In this document: positions 1 through 8,618 of the stretch, in pieces | Layout of the letters: each line of letters starts with the position of its first letter | Position numbering within the stretch: position 1 is the first letter of the stretch | DNA from: a virus | Strand: one strand, 5' to 3' | IMG/VR virus record: IMGVR_UViG_3300050011_000158 | Location: 1 to 44,221 of that record | Length of the DNA: 44,221 nt | Translations under genes and position numbers: made by a program | The notes under the pieces: model-generated | Told to the model about the DNA's origin: nothing | The model's input: the letters and a program-made list of their open reading frames with translations, nothing else | Database searches by the model: none

Positions 1-832
1 TGCTCATAGTCTCGAAATGCTTCTTGAAGAAAGCCTCATCTCGGACTCGGCCTCTCCAGAAAGAGTCAGACTCACTACCCCAATGCCAGTCAACGACGAG
101 CTTAATCTGCTGAGCGGTCCACCCATCAAAGGGTGCTATCGCCCACGGGTCAAACCCAACCTTCCGGCGTGCAGTCCCAGCCTTAGGTGAGACAGCTTTA
201 GCTTTGGTTTTGGGCTCACATTTACAGTCAGTCTGGAGGGTGCGACACTTCAAACAGTGAATCTTGCGCTCCTCGTCCAGATAACAGCGGCCATTGCAGC
301 GCATACAAGGTTCCGCATGTGGGGTCTGGGTTGGAGTTTGATCCTCCTGCGGTGCCGAAGCCGAAGCTACTTCTTCTACTTCTGCTTCTAGTTCTTCTTC
401 TCTTTCTTCTTCTACTTCTAAGTCTGTGCTGTTCTGTTCGAGCCCGTTCAACACCTGTTCAACACGTGTTGACGCCTGTTTAGCAGCCGCCGACGCACGT
501 CCAGCACGTGATTTGGCCTCAATCGCCACCAAGGTTTTCCCATATTCTTCGGTAATTCTGTGGTGCTCGTAGCCGTTATCGGTGAGGGTGAACATGCTCA
601 TTACAGCGTCTTTGTTCTCCTTCCACACATCTTCGGGCACGTCCGCCAGCAGCATCAGTGTGGCGTCATCCGTGGGAAGGTAGGGTCGTGTGTTGCAGAA
701 CGGGGCCTCAAGACAGAGGGTCCTATACATGTGCCGTTGGATGTAGTTCTTGAGTCCCCGCTGGAACTTCGGGGAACTCAAGAACAATCCGTGATGGTAG
801 GCAACGTATTTGGGTAGGTAGCGATCCGCCAT
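1..832 (-). CDS. DUF1376/YdaU-like replication protein with zinc-ribbon-like segment (3' end cut by window)
   Basis: I read this leftward frame from an ATG at 832-830; it stays open for 277 codons to the window edge, so the C-terminus is missing. Residues about 50-110 (LPTDDATLMLLADVPEDVW, then HHRITEEYGK) resemble the DUF1376/YdaU family of phage replication-initiation or helicase-loading proteins. A Glu-rich segment (about 138-155) is encoded by a long imperfect TTC/TCT tract on the + strand (369-420). Seven cysteines follow (176, 179, 183, 193, 196, 203, 205), arranged like a zinc ribbon, then a Lys/Ala linker and a Trp-rich end. The gene starts one base after the helicase stop (TAATATG), so the two are probably co-transcribed and translationally coupled, which fits a replication role. 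The family call is by eye; the zinc binding is inferred. Confidence 0.6.
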   Translation of the reverse strand, partial: MADRYLPKYVAYHHGLFLSSPKFQRGLKNYIQRHMYRTLCLEAPFCNTRPYLPTDDATLMLLADVPEDVWKENKDAVMSMFTLTDNGYEHHRITEEYGKTLVAIEAKSRAGRASAAAKQASTRVEQVLNGLEQNSTDLEVEEEREEELEAEVEEVASASAPQEDQTPTQTPHAEPCMRCNGRCYLDEERKIHCLKCRTLQTDCKCEPKTKAKAVSPKAGTARRKVGFDPWAIAPFDGWTAQQIKLVVDWHWGSESDSFWRGRVRDEAFFKKHFETMS

Positions 833-833
833 A

Positions 834-2444
834 TTATGCATCTTCCAGCCCCGGGTCAACAAATTCGGTTCGAGTGGTCGGTGTACCCGCGACGGGTATT
901 TCATCCTCGGTCATGAACTTTTCCGTTGAGGTTGTCCCAGCGACGGAGGAGCCGACTTTCTCAACCACTCGACCAGACCCAGACAAAATTTCCATGAGAG
1001 CCATCGGTGGGCGCTTACCCTTACGTACCTTGAGGGTCTCCATGATGAGTTCGTTCTTGGCTTTGTTTTTCTCATCCGAGTACACGGAAAAAATGTAGTC
1101 CATGTCATGTTGATACTCAGAAAAGTTGGCGATGGCGTTAAGATCGTAGAACGTACTCACGCCTTTATCGCTGTTTTCTTCCTTTTCGGAGGCTTTCTTG
1201 GCCGCTTTGTTCGCTTCGCGGTTGACCTGCATGGGTGTCACAACCACCAGCCCGCGACCGTTGTGGTAGTTGCGAGTGAGGATTTGAGTCTTGTGGATGA
1301 TGTTCTTGATTTCCAGATCGTGGTAACGGGAATCCCCCGCCGTCTGTAGACGGGCGAGGTAGTCGATGACTAGGAACTGATAGTTTGATTCGGAAAACGC
1401 TTCGAGGTAACCGACGATAGCCTCAAATGAACTGAGGTTCACGCTGGCTTGCACATCGAGTCTACCCGGAAGGTTGACGTGGGTTTTCATGTCCCGCAGG
1501 ATGCGAGCCATGTGAGCCCTAACTTCGGGTGAGATCACAATTCCAGACTCATCGTCTCGTGCCAAATCCCAGTCCGACAACGATGGTAGTTCGATGCCGC
1601 TATCCTCGTAATCTTCGTGCGAAGAATGTAGGAACGCCATGAACTCCCAAATCTCCAGCGGGGTGTGTTCGAAACTAATGTAAAGCCCGTTGTATCCTTG
1701 CTTTAGCCAGTTGTACACGACGGTGTTTTCAATCGTCGTTTTGCCGTCGCCGCTCATACCTGCGATGCCTATGAAACTTAGGTTTTGCGGCCCGATGATG
1801 CACGCTTTGTCGATGTGGGGCATCAACGTTTTCATGCGGGTTACAGAAGACTCTTCCACTAGACGGCTGTCGAGCGATTCGGCGATGCTGTCGATATGTT
1901 CGTCAAGCCAGCCAGACTCGATTTCAGTCTCGGTGTACACGTCGTCCATGAGTTGTTTAAGCAAGTAGGCTTTGGCGTCTTTGACCCCGCTGGGGTCTTT
2001 GATTTTCCCCGTTTGCTTTGTCGGTCCTGCGTTGACGACATCCTCACTGTATTTGAGGGCGAACCGTATGTGGTCTTTCTCGGCTTCTTTGATGACACTC
2101 TCAATCAGGACGTTGATGTCGGTGATGGACTTCAGGCGGGTCTCATCGATATCGTTCAGACCCTTGAGTGCTGTGACCAACGTCTCTGACCAGCCCATCC
2201 GAAGTTCGTGCTCGTCAGATGTTTTTACGAAATCGCGGAGGGCATTCTTGTTCGGTGGGAGTTGGTGGAAGCGTTCTGAGTATTGGATGATGATGTCGAG
2301 AATTTTGTAGCACTCGTCATCTTCCAGTTTTGTCCAGTTGCAGATTTTCTTTAGGGGTTTGGTGTTTTTGCGGAGAACGTCGAGGAGAGTTTGGTCTCCC
2401 GAGAGAAGGCGGTACACTAATACGTCGATTTTTACTTCGTTCAC
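834..2444 (-). CDS. DnaB-family replicative helicase
   Basis: This 536-residue protein has the RecA-like core of DnaB helicases, which unwind DNA at the replication fork using ATP. I see Walker A GMSGDGKT (229-236), a probable catalytic Glu in ISFEH (E259), Walker B FLVIDYLARL (357-366), a sensor-like VVTPMQVNRE (401-410), and a basic LKVRKGKR (471-478) where the arginine-finger segment of DnaB lies. The N-terminal 200 residues are helical and not clearly the usual DnaB N-domain. The start is GTG at 2444-2442, supported by AAAGGA eight bases upstream on the minus strand. The gene is transcribed leftward, away from the tail genes, and its leader contains an intrinsic terminator-like hairpin. 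The replication neighbour begins one base after its stop. Confidence 0.9.
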   Translation of the reverse strand: MNEVKIDVLVYRLLSGDQTLLDVLRKNTKPLKKICNWTKLEDDECYKILDIIIQYSERFHQLPPNKNALRDFVKTSDEHELRMGWSETLVTALKGLNDIDETRLKSITDINVLIESVIKEAEKDHIRFALKYSEDVVNAGPTKQTGKIKDPSGVKDAKAYLLKQLMDDVYTETEIESGWLDEHIDSIAESLDSRLVEESSVTRMKTLMPHIDKACIIGPQNLSFIGIAGMSGDGKTTIENTVVYNWLKQGYNGLYISFEHTPLEIWEFMAFLHSSHEDYEDSGIELPSLSDWDLARDDESGIVISPEVRAHMARILRDMKTHVNLPGRLDVQASVNLSSFEAIVGYLEAFSESNYQFLVIDYLARLQTAGDSRYHDLEIKNIIHKTQILTRNYHNGRGLVVVTPMQVNREANKAAKKASEKEENSDKGVSTFYDLNAIANFSEYQHDMDYIFSVYSDEKNKAKNELIMETLKVRKGKRPPMALMEILSGSGRVVEKVGSSVAGTTSTEKFMTEDEIPVAGTPTTRTEFVDPGLEDA

Positions 2445-2504
2445 AAAGCACGTCCTTTTACAACCGATTTAACAGCACTCGGGTTTTTTAGCGAAAACAC
2501 CGTC

Positions 2505-2518
2505 CTTTTTCGAAAAAG
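2505..2518. repeat. 14-bp palindrome overlapping the terminator T run
   Basis: CTTTTTCGAAAAAG is a perfect 14-bp palindrome that includes the T run of the leftward terminator. In RNA it could pair the U run with an A run, or in DNA it could be a dimeric repressor site. Its function is inferred only from position. Confidence 0.5.
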
Positions 2519-2550
2519 TGGGGGTGGAAAGGGACGGTAACCACCCCCAC
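2513..2550 (-). terminator. Leftward intrinsic terminator or attenuator in the helicase leader
   Basis: A perfect 10-bp inverted repeat (GTGGGGGTGG at 2518-2527, CCACCCCCAC at 2541-2550) with a 13-base loop is followed, when read leftward, directly by five T residues (2517-2513). That is the layout of a rho-independent terminator on the minus strand; there is no T run on the + side. It lies about 70 bases upstream of the helicase GTG, with no leftward gene ending nearby, so it may attenuate the helicase transcript. Confidence 0.7.
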
Positions 2551-2553
2551 GAA

Positions 2554-2578
2554 CTCGGTCATCAACGATCCGACCGAG
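2554..2578. repeat. 7-bp inverted repeat in the divergent intergenic region
   Basis: CTCGGTC (2554-2560) and GACCGAG (2572-2578) are perfect inverted repeats separated by 11 bases. They sit between the leftward terminator hairpin and the first rightward gene, where divergent promoters would be expected. They could be an operator or a leader hairpin. Confidence 0.4.
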
Positions 2579-2590
2579 ACGCATGTACTC

Positions 2591-2628
2591 TCTAATACCA
2601 GCTTTCTCAAACTTTTCGGGGTATTAGA
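2591..2628. repeat. 9-bp inverted repeat ahead of the rightward tail operon
   Basis: TCTAATACC (2591-2599) and GGTATTAGA (2620-2628) form a perfect inverted repeat with a 20-base spacer, ending 46 bases before the first rightward start codon. The two half sites lie about three helical turns apart (29 bases centre to centre), suiting a dimeric DNA-binding protein; a leader RNA hairpin is also possible. I see no convincing -35/-10 pair here. Confidence 0.4.
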
Positions 2629-2674
2629 CTATGGCGGCAATTTCATTCATTTGCGCTTTGCGTTTGAAAGGTGT

Positions 2675-3190
2675 ATGGACAACACAGTCGAGGTCGCGGT
2701 TCTTAAGTACAAGTTTCGGTTCAGACCCATCTACTGGCGCGAAGAGTTCGGGATCAAACCAGACCCCAAGCTCGACCGCAGGAGACAAATCCTCGCCTAT
2801 GCCTTAGCGGAGATATCCGTGTCGAAAACCAGATTGAAAATCAACAGTATGGCGGAAGCGACCAAGGTGTTTGTTGCTATCCCTGTTTCGATCATTGACC
2901 GCATTTTTACGGTGTATAAGGGGAGTTTGCCTGCTCCTCATATTTTCAAAACCATGGGGTTGTATAAGGCTCCCGAGCCCATCAAATATTCTCGTCGTGT
3001 TGAACAGGAAATCAGAAGTCAAGAAGATGAGGCATTCAAGCGGGCAGAGGAGTTGCTCGAAAACAAATATGGTAGGGAAGAACTTCGGGAAACTCGTGAG
3101 CTTGAGGCGGCGATCTTAAAGGGGTCGAAGCTTCGCGGGGCCACGAGAGCCACACCCGACTCCAGCGAGGAAATCAATGGCCGACGATAA
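2675..3190 (+). CDS. Small tail-module protein, possible tail assembly chaperone
   Basis: This 171-residue protein has no motif I recognise with certainty. Its N-terminal half is compact and basic (KYKFRFRPIYWREEFGIK at about residues 10-27, then DRRRQILAYALAEIS), a pattern that recalls tail assembly chaperones encoded upstream of tape-measure genes. The C-terminal third is charged and helical, rich in Glu, Lys and Arg. I chose ATG 2675 over an in-frame TTG at 2651 because GAAAGG lies just upstream, although with a short 3-base spacing; the TTG has no ribosome binding site. It overlaps the next gene by 14 bases, so the two are probably translated together. The chaperone role is an inference from position and partial resemblance. 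Confidence 0.55.
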   Translation: MDNTVEVAVLKYKFRFRPIYWREEFGIKPDPKLDRRRQILAYALAEISVSKTRLKINSMAEATKVFVAIPVSIIDRIFTVYKGSLPAPHIFKTMGLYKAPEPIKYSRRVEQEIRSQEDEAFKRAEELLENKYGREELRETRELEAAILKGSKLRGATRATPDSSEEINGRR

Positions 3191-4373
3191 CAAGGCGGTG
3201 CAGGATTGGCACGCCGCCAATCCGGGCAAGCGGGTTAACCGCACTGCCTTCGGCGGTCAATTTGAAGCCACCCCTAAACGCCGACCACCGTCAAACCTTC
3301 GCCGCTCACTGCCCACTGGTAAGGAGATGTTGGAGCGGATTCAGAGCGGGGAATACAAGCCTGCCCCCACGGAATATCTCGCCACCGTGCGAAGGCGGGT
3401 GTCAGAAAATATTGAAGAACTCCTTGAGATGGGAGCCCGTATTCGCCCCTTAATGGGTGGGGACAAACAGGTTGGTTGGGTGAGAGGGGTTCACCCATCT
3501 GAACGTAAGCAGCTTAAACGCTGGATCAAGAACCCAGACGATTTCATCCTCAACATGATTCTATTAGGCACGTCCTTTACCGCCGAGAAAGTTGAAGCAA
3601 TGTCCTCTGTCGAGGTGTATGAGTTGATCGAGATCATCCGTAAGATGACCGATTACGACATGTCCCTTTCGCCGTACATGTCGGCGTTTTCATGCACTCA
3701 GATGTCGGAAACCTTGTGGTTTAGTAAGGGAGTAAAGCTTACCAACTACGAAAATCGGGTAATAACCATGCCCGATGGTGGGCGCATACAAATCTCCACC
3801 CCACCAGATCAGGTGCGAACGTGGGCAAGCCTGTGTACCTATCGTGAGCAGGCCAAGAAGCGGCTGGATGAAAACTGGAATGCTGTACTCATCGTTCGCC
3901 CGCAGGTAGGCAAAGGGGCCGAGCCTGTAGTGGCGGATTTGAAGAGGATTGCTCGATCCTTGGAGACTGATTCTATGGAATCGTGGGCCCGGGTCGTCAA
4001 GAATGACGAGAAGAAGGCGGATGATGGTTGGGCGCATGGTGGCGGCTCATCCATGGAAGAGTTGATACGGGAGATGAACGCCATGATTAAAGGCGATAAA
4101 CACGAGAGGGTTATGGATGCGTGGGGGTTGCAGATGGAGGCTGAAGAGGAAAAACGACTGAAGAAGATCGACGAGGTTCGTAAGGAGCGCAACACCACGG
4201 GGCGTGCAGGTGTGGTTGACGAGCGCATAGAGTATTTCACCGAAGCAGAGATGCGCGAACGTCAAGCCGCTCTCAAAGCTGGTAGACTGCCGCCAGTTAA
4301 AGACCGCAACAAGGAGCGGGAACGTCGGGAAACTGTTGAAACTAATGTTTCTAAGCTTCGAAGATATCGTTGA
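3177..4373 (+). CDS. Tail-module protein of unknown function, 398 residues
   Basis: I do not recognise this protein. It is soluble, charged and mainly helical by eye, with a basic N-terminal segment, a central region (about 110-250) containing KQLKRWIKNPDDFILNMILLG and SVEVYELIEIIRKM, and a highly charged C-terminal 130 residues that look like coiled coil ending in a basic tail. No signal peptide or membrane segment is visible. The ATG at 3177 has a good GAGGAA ribosome binding site and lies inside the end of the previous gene. Its place just before the tape-measure gene suggests a role in tail assembly or as a minor tail protein. Its stop (TGA 4371-4373) is followed closely by a small ORF. 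Confidence 0.75.
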   Translation: MADDNKAVQDWHAANPGKRVNRTAFGGQFEATPKRRPPSNLRRSLPTGKEMLERIQSGEYKPAPTEYLATVRRRVSENIEELLEMGARIRPLMGGDKQVGWVRGVHPSERKQLKRWIKNPDDFILNMILLGTSFTAEKVEAMSSVEVYELIEIIRKMTDYDMSLSPYMSAFSCTQMSETLWFSKGVKLTNYENRVITMPDGGRIQISTPPDQVRTWASLCTYREQAKKRLDENWNAVLIVRPQVGKGAEPVVADLKRIARSLETDSMESWARVVKNDEKKADDGWAHGGGSSMEELIREMNAMIKGDKHERVMDAWGLQMEAEEEKRLKKIDEVRKERNTTGRAGVVDERIEYFTEAEMRERQAALKAGRLPPVKDRNKERERRETVETNVSKLRRYR

Positions 4374-4432
4374 GTAAAATAGCCAGCGATTCTCAAGTTT
4401 CAGCCTGCGGGTTGGATTATCAGGGGGTATTC

Positions 4433-4603
4433 ATGGTAGAAAACGATGGTTGGGGTCACGCACTCGAAAGCACGACAATTGCAGACGACTTGAAGGAGCT
4501 TAAGGGCTATCTTGACGGCAAGGACAAGCACGAGCAGGTAATGCAGAAGCTCGAAGAGCAGGTCCAAGAGAAAAACTCGACTAACCAGTCGAATAACCAG
4601 TAA
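4433..4603 (+). CDS. Small acidic helical protein, 56 residues
   Basis: This is a short hydrophilic ORF, rich in Glu, Lys, Gln and Asp, ending in NSTNQSNNQ. ATG 4433 is preceded by AGGGGG at 4422-4427 with a 5-base spacer, which I take as the start. The frame is open further upstream to a TTG at 4370 that overlaps the previous stop, which would add 21 residues. The protein is probably one helix that could form a coiled coil. It lies between two tail-module genes, and is followed 14 bases later by the next start. Its function is unknown. Confidence 0.5.
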   Translation: MVENDGWGHALESTTIADDLKELKGYLDGKDKHEQVMQKLEEQVQEKNSTNQSNNQ

Positions 4604-4617
4604 CTTAGGAGCGTTTT

Positions 4618-5295
4618 GTGGAAGAGATTAAACAGATACAGGCCGAGCAAGTCACACAAGCACAGGCTGAAATTGTCTCTCATTCGGAAGAAAGCCCCCT
4701 TTCTTTGGACGATATCGTTGCTGATCTTAAGGGGTTCGGGATCGAAGACCTCGAAGAGATTATTACGATCAAGATGAAGAGCGGCAAAAAAGTCGATCTT
4801 CGCGTCTCAAACATCCCAACAACTGACGAAATGAATTCGTTGCTGGCGGTGGAGGGTCAGAAGGGTTACATCTGGGTCAAGGCGGTAAAGATCGAAATCC
4901 TGTCTAGAGCTATTTCTTGGGTCAATGGAAGAAGTCTCCGCGCCTTGACACTTGAGCAACGGCTCGTAATCGACCCGACTGCCGTGGATGATGATGGGAA
5001 GCCGATAAAGACGATGCGGGATATTCAAGTCGTCCTTCGGAACCTTCTCAAGGGCTGGGGCGAAGAGATCGTCGAGGTTCTTTGGAAGATTCTCATGACG
5101 CACTCTCAGAGCATCGAAGACCGATTGAGGTTGAGTTTGCCTGAATCCGCTCTAATGACCGAGGTCGAGTCCCGCCTGATGGAACAGGCACGACAACAGA
5201 TCGATGCGGCGACAGAGCAGATCATTCAAGAGTCGGTGGCGAAGTTATACGACCCAGAGCTTGATGGGCCGCTTCCCACCGAGGAAAAGAAGTAA
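4618..5295 (+). CDS. Putative tail assembly chaperone upstream of the tape measure
   Basis: This 225-residue protein starts at a GTG with TAGGAG seven bases upstream and ends three bases before the tape-measure ATG. It has an N-terminal segment, then a fold with LEEIITIKMKSGKKVDLRVS (about 42-61) and a long helical C-terminal half with LVIDPTAVDDDGKPI (about 119-133). Position directly upstream of the tape measure and an acidic helical make-up are typical of tail assembly chaperones, which keep the tape measure soluble while the tail tube grows around it. I found no convincing slippery site for the frameshifted longer form known in lambda and P2. The role is inferred mainly from position. Confidence 0.6.
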   Translation: MEEIKQIQAEQVTQAQAEIVSHSEESPLSLDDIVADLKGFGIEDLEEIITIKMKSGKKVDLRVSNIPTTDEMNSLLAVEGQKGYIWVKAVKIEILSRAISWVNGRSLRALTLEQRLVIDPTAVDDDGKPIKTMRDIQVVLRNLLKGWGEEIVEVLWKILMTHSQSIEDRLRLSLPESALMTEVESRLMEQARQQIDAATEQIIQESVAKLYDPELDGPLPTEEKK

Positions 5296-5298
5296 TAA

Positions 5299-8200
5299 AT
5301 GGCAGCAGGCGGTGGAATTCCTCCGGGCGGCGGTGCACCTCCTTCGGGTGGTGGCGGGAATCCTCTGCCCACCGATCTTTTATCCGACGCCGCTGGTGCC
5401 GCCCAAATCAAGGCCGAGACTCTCGCCTTACTGGGGCGGGCTATGGAGGTGTTGGGAGTACAAGCAGAGGCTGCCGACAAGAAAATCTTAAAATTCAGAG
5501 ACAATCTACGCGGCAGTATTCTCATTGCCGATAATACCACCGAAGCCCTGAAGACGATGAGCGACCAAACGAAAGACCTTGCTAAGAACTTCATCCAAAA
5601 TAAGGGCCTTGCCAGTGCCAAGGTAGCATATCAGGGTTTGATTGCAAACCTTCGGGAGATGGCCGCTAGAAACAAAGACAACACAAAGATGGTCGCGGGA
5701 ATGAACAGGGAAATCGCTAGATTGACGGCGGCAGAGGGCAAGCTTGCGGGTGTGCAGGAAGAAGTGTTCAAAACCTCGGATCAATGGATGGAAGTCACGA
5801 AAAATATAAACGAAACTGCTAAGGCGGTGGGTCGTTTGACTACGGCTTACGCAGGTGCGAAGAGGATGAAATGGGGCGGCGAAGCTGTGGGCTCCACCCG
5901 ACAAAATCTGATTGACGCGGGCATCATGAAGCAGGGCAGGTTCGAGAAATGGGCCGATATGGGCAAAGCGGCGGTCAAATTAAAACAGTCCGCTCGAATA
6001 AAGCAGGAGGACAAAGCGGCGGATCGAGACGCTCACCGTACTACAGCCCGAGCAACACTGGAAGATTTAGAGAAAAAAGGCCACATCAAGTTGCAGCGGA
6101 ACGCGGACGGGGGGGTGAACTGGGGAGCGATGGCAGCAGATCGTAAGAAGTTCGCAAAAGCTGGAGGAGCGGCGGGGAGTGGCGATGTTGGAGCAACCAT
6201 GGCCGCACTTCAACAGGCTGGTGCGGCTCCGAAAGGGGGTCTCATGGGAAAACTGACTGGCGGTGGACTCATCGAGAGTGCGGTAGGCAAGGGTGCGGAG
6301 TTAGCGGGTCAGTTCGCCCTTCCGCTGGCGATTGCCGAAGCGGTTAAAGACCTGATTGTCTCCCTCATTGATAAAAACGCCGAAATGAATAAGCAAGCGG
6401 AAACGCTCTCAGGCGGTGGTCTGCTTGCGGGTGCTGGTCTGCCGGGAGGAGCGTCCTCTGCGGATACTTTCCTCGCGGCTCGTTCGAACTTAATGCCTTC
6501 TTATGGGGTCAGTGCTTTGGGGCTCAACTACGACCGAAATATCAAGATGGCGCAGGCAGTCATAGAATCAGGTTACGGCATAGAAGAAATAGGACAAGGT
6601 GGGGTATTTGGGGCTAAGAAAGAGGGTGATTTCGCCCCGGGAACTTTTGGCGAGATTCAAAAGATGGCCGCTACAACGGGACGTGTATCTGGCATGGGGG
6701 ATGCGGCGTCCATTCAAATGTCGATGAAACTGCTTACGCAGTACAAGGAGTCGATGGCTGGTACAGAAGACTTCATGATAAATCTGAACAAAGATTTTCG
6801 TATGGCGGGACTTTCCGTAGCTAAGTACGTTTCAATCCTCGAAGATGTTACGGGACAGTTTGATCGTATGAACAAATCTATCGATCAGACCTCGGGTGTT
6901 CTGCGTGCACTTAGTCGCACGGGGCGTCAGACGGCGGAAGACCTCGCGGAAGAAATGAAGAACATTGTCGGAGACCCGAAGCGTGACACGGGTATGCGTA
7001 TCTATCTCGACCAGCAAATGCAAAAATCTGGTCAGGCTCAAGAAAACGCCATGCAGCAAGAGAGCGTTCGTCAGAAAGAAGTTACAAATGCCTACAACGC
7101 ACTGGGAGGGGATAAAGGTGTGGGCCTTCAGTACAATGGGCATCCAATTTCTCACGATGATGTCGATAAATTACTTTCAACCCAAGAGGGTCGCGACCAA
7201 TTGAATACGATGATGACTTCTCTTCAGGCGAAAAATCCGAACATCGATGCTAGGAAATTTATATCCGCACAGGGAGCAGTCACTAAGGCGGGACAAGAAA
7301 CCGACCGAGCAACGTTGATGCAACAATTTGCTCATGGGACTATTAACGCAAACACCTATGACGCTCGTATAGAAGCACTCGGCAAGAGCCCGACCACGCA
7401 GGCGAACGAAAATCTGGCGGCTGCAAAGACGGTTATGAGGATGGCGGGTCTCGATGAGAACGCTTTGTATCAAGGGGGTGCGTTAAAGACAAACCGTAAA
7501 ACTCAGTCGTTACTAGAATTTTTCAAGCTCTCGCCCACTCTCTTGCGAGACACTCAAACCGAGCTACAAAATCAGGGGCAGTCTCGACTTAGCCTCGGGA
7601 TGTCCAATGAAAAATATGGTAAGGGGTTATTCGATTTGTACAAATCCCAGATGGGGCCTGAGGGAACGCTGAAAAAAGTGACTGATGCTGCAACGGGCAA
7701 GGAACGGGATGAAACGTTTAGTGAAGCCCTCAATCGCTGGTCTAAAGACCCTCGATACGGTAAGGTGTTTACAAACCTTTTGCGGGGCGGGAACAAGGAA
7801 TTGGAACGGTTGTACAACACGCAATCCGACCTTACGGATATGGAGGATGATAAGGCTAAGCAGGCTGAAAAGGATCGTATCGAAGACGCCGCTCGTTCGG
7901 CTGGTAGAGTGACGCAGACCACGGCAGATATTTTTGCAAATGCGTTTAGTTATTATTTCACTGAAGTAGTCAATGTCCTCGAAAAAATTAGGCTGTATTT
8001 TGCCCACTCGAAGTGGTTCGGGGGCGTGACGGAAGATATGGAAATTGCGGGTGCTGCGTCGGTGAAAAAAGACATGGCTAAGCTCGACCAAGCCGCTGCC
8101 GATAACGATCTTCGAATTGCCGATATCAACAGACAACTTCAGTCGGGTGACCTCGACCCAACTAAGAAGTCCGATCTCGAAAAGCAATTGAGAGATGAAC

Positions 8201-8616
8201 AGTCTAAGAAAGATGCGTTAGAAACAAGAACAAAGTTCGGCGCTGGTTCGGGATTGTCTGGGTCCGACGCTGCCAACTTAGCGGACATAGCGGCGGGAGA
8301 GATCGCAGGCGGTCAACAACCTCTCGCAGATGCACTAAAAGCAATGAATGCCCAAATGGATAAGGCGGGGGACTACACCCTGACACCAGATCAATATGCC
8401 CAGCAGAAGAAGATGCTCGAAGCAACGGGGACAATGGGTCTAGTATCTGAGAATAAAAATGCACAGGGCGCTCCGACCAGCTACACCGTTCACATCACGC
8501 AGTATTCCAGTGATACAAACATGCAGACTGGAACACTGAACGATACTCGGAAATCGGTAGAAGCGAACATGCCGAAAGCTGACCAAGGCGGTAGTGAACG
8601 GGTTTCTCAACACTAA
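5299..8616 (+). CDS. Tail tape-measure protein
   Basis: This 1105-residue protein is the likely tape measure, setting tail length and leaving the tail with the DNA. The start is rich in Gly and Pro (residues 2-25), followed by long helical stretches (30-200), a Gly/Ala-rich part with a hydrophobic segment at about 338-358 (LPLAIAEAVKDLIVSLI), then more helical sequence rich in Gln, Lys and Met to about residue 1000. At the usual 0.15 nm per residue it would suit a tail of about 165 nm. Its place after chaperone-like genes and before the baseplate hub genes matches the normal gene order. I see no peptidase or lysozyme motif in it. Confidence 0.8.
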   Translation: MAAGGGIPPGGGAPPSGGGGNPLPTDLLSDAAGAAQIKAETLALLGRAMEVLGVQAEAADKKILKFRDNLRGSILIADNTTEALKTMSDQTKDLAKNFIQNKGLASAKVAYQGLIANLREMAARNKDNTKMVAGMNREIARLTAAEGKLAGVQEEVFKTSDQWMEVTKNINETAKAVGRLTTAYAGAKRMKWGGEAVGSTRQNLIDAGIMKQGRFEKWADMGKAAVKLKQSARIKQEDKAADRDAHRTTARATLEDLEKKGHIKLQRNADGGVNWGAMAADRKKFAKAGGAAGSGDVGATMAALQQAGAAPKGGLMGKLTGGGLIESAVGKGAELAGQFALPLAIAEAVKDLIVSLIDKNAEMNKQAETLSGGGLLAGAGLPGGASSADTFLAARSNLMPSYGVSALGLNYDRNIKMAQAVIESGYGIEEIGQGGVFGAKKEGDFAPGTFGEIQKMAATTGRVSGMGDAASIQMSMKLLTQYKESMAGTEDFMINLNKDFRMAGLSVAKYVSILEDVTGQFDRMNKSIDQTSGVLRALSRTGRQTAEDLAEEMKNIVGDPKRDTGMRIYLDQQMQKSGQAQENAMQQESVRQKEVTNAYNALGGDKGVGLQYNGHPISHDDVDKLLSTQEGRDQLNTMMTSLQAKNPNIDARKFISAQGAVTKAGQETDRATLMQQFAHGTINANTYDARIEALGKSPTTQANENLAAAKTVMRMAGLDENALYQGGALKTNRKTQSLLEFFKLSPTLLRDTQTELQNQGQSRLSLGMSNEKYGKGLFDLYKSQMGPEGTLKKVTDAATGKERDETFSEALNRWSKDPRYGKVFTNLLRGGNKELERLYNTQSDLTDMEDDKAKQAEKDRIEDAARSAGRVTQTTADIFANAFSYYFTEVVNVLEKIRLYFAHSKWFGGVTEDMEIAGAASVKKDMAKLDQAAADNDLRIADINRQLQSGDLDPTKKSDLEKQLRDEQSKKDALETRTKFGAGSGLSGSDAANLADIAAGEIAGGQQPLADALKAMNAQMDKAGDYTLTPDQYAQQKKMLEATGTMGLVSENKNAQGAPTSYTVHITQYSSDTNMQTGTLNDTRKSVEANMPKADQGGSERVSQH

Positions 8617-8618
8617 TC

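Noticed and set aside
460-471. 12-bp palindrome CAACACGTGTTG
   Set aside because: It lies inside the leftward coding region with no second copy or promoter close by; most likely chance.
560-817. 85-codon + strand ORF
   Set aside because: It lies opposite the better-supported leftward reading frame with clear protein features and a start coupled to the helicase.
4560-4610. AAAAAC run as a possible programmed frameshift site before the tape measure
   Set aside because: In frame it reads gag-aaa-aac, so the heptamer begins with G and is not a proper slippery site; the downstream gene has its own good ribosome binding site.
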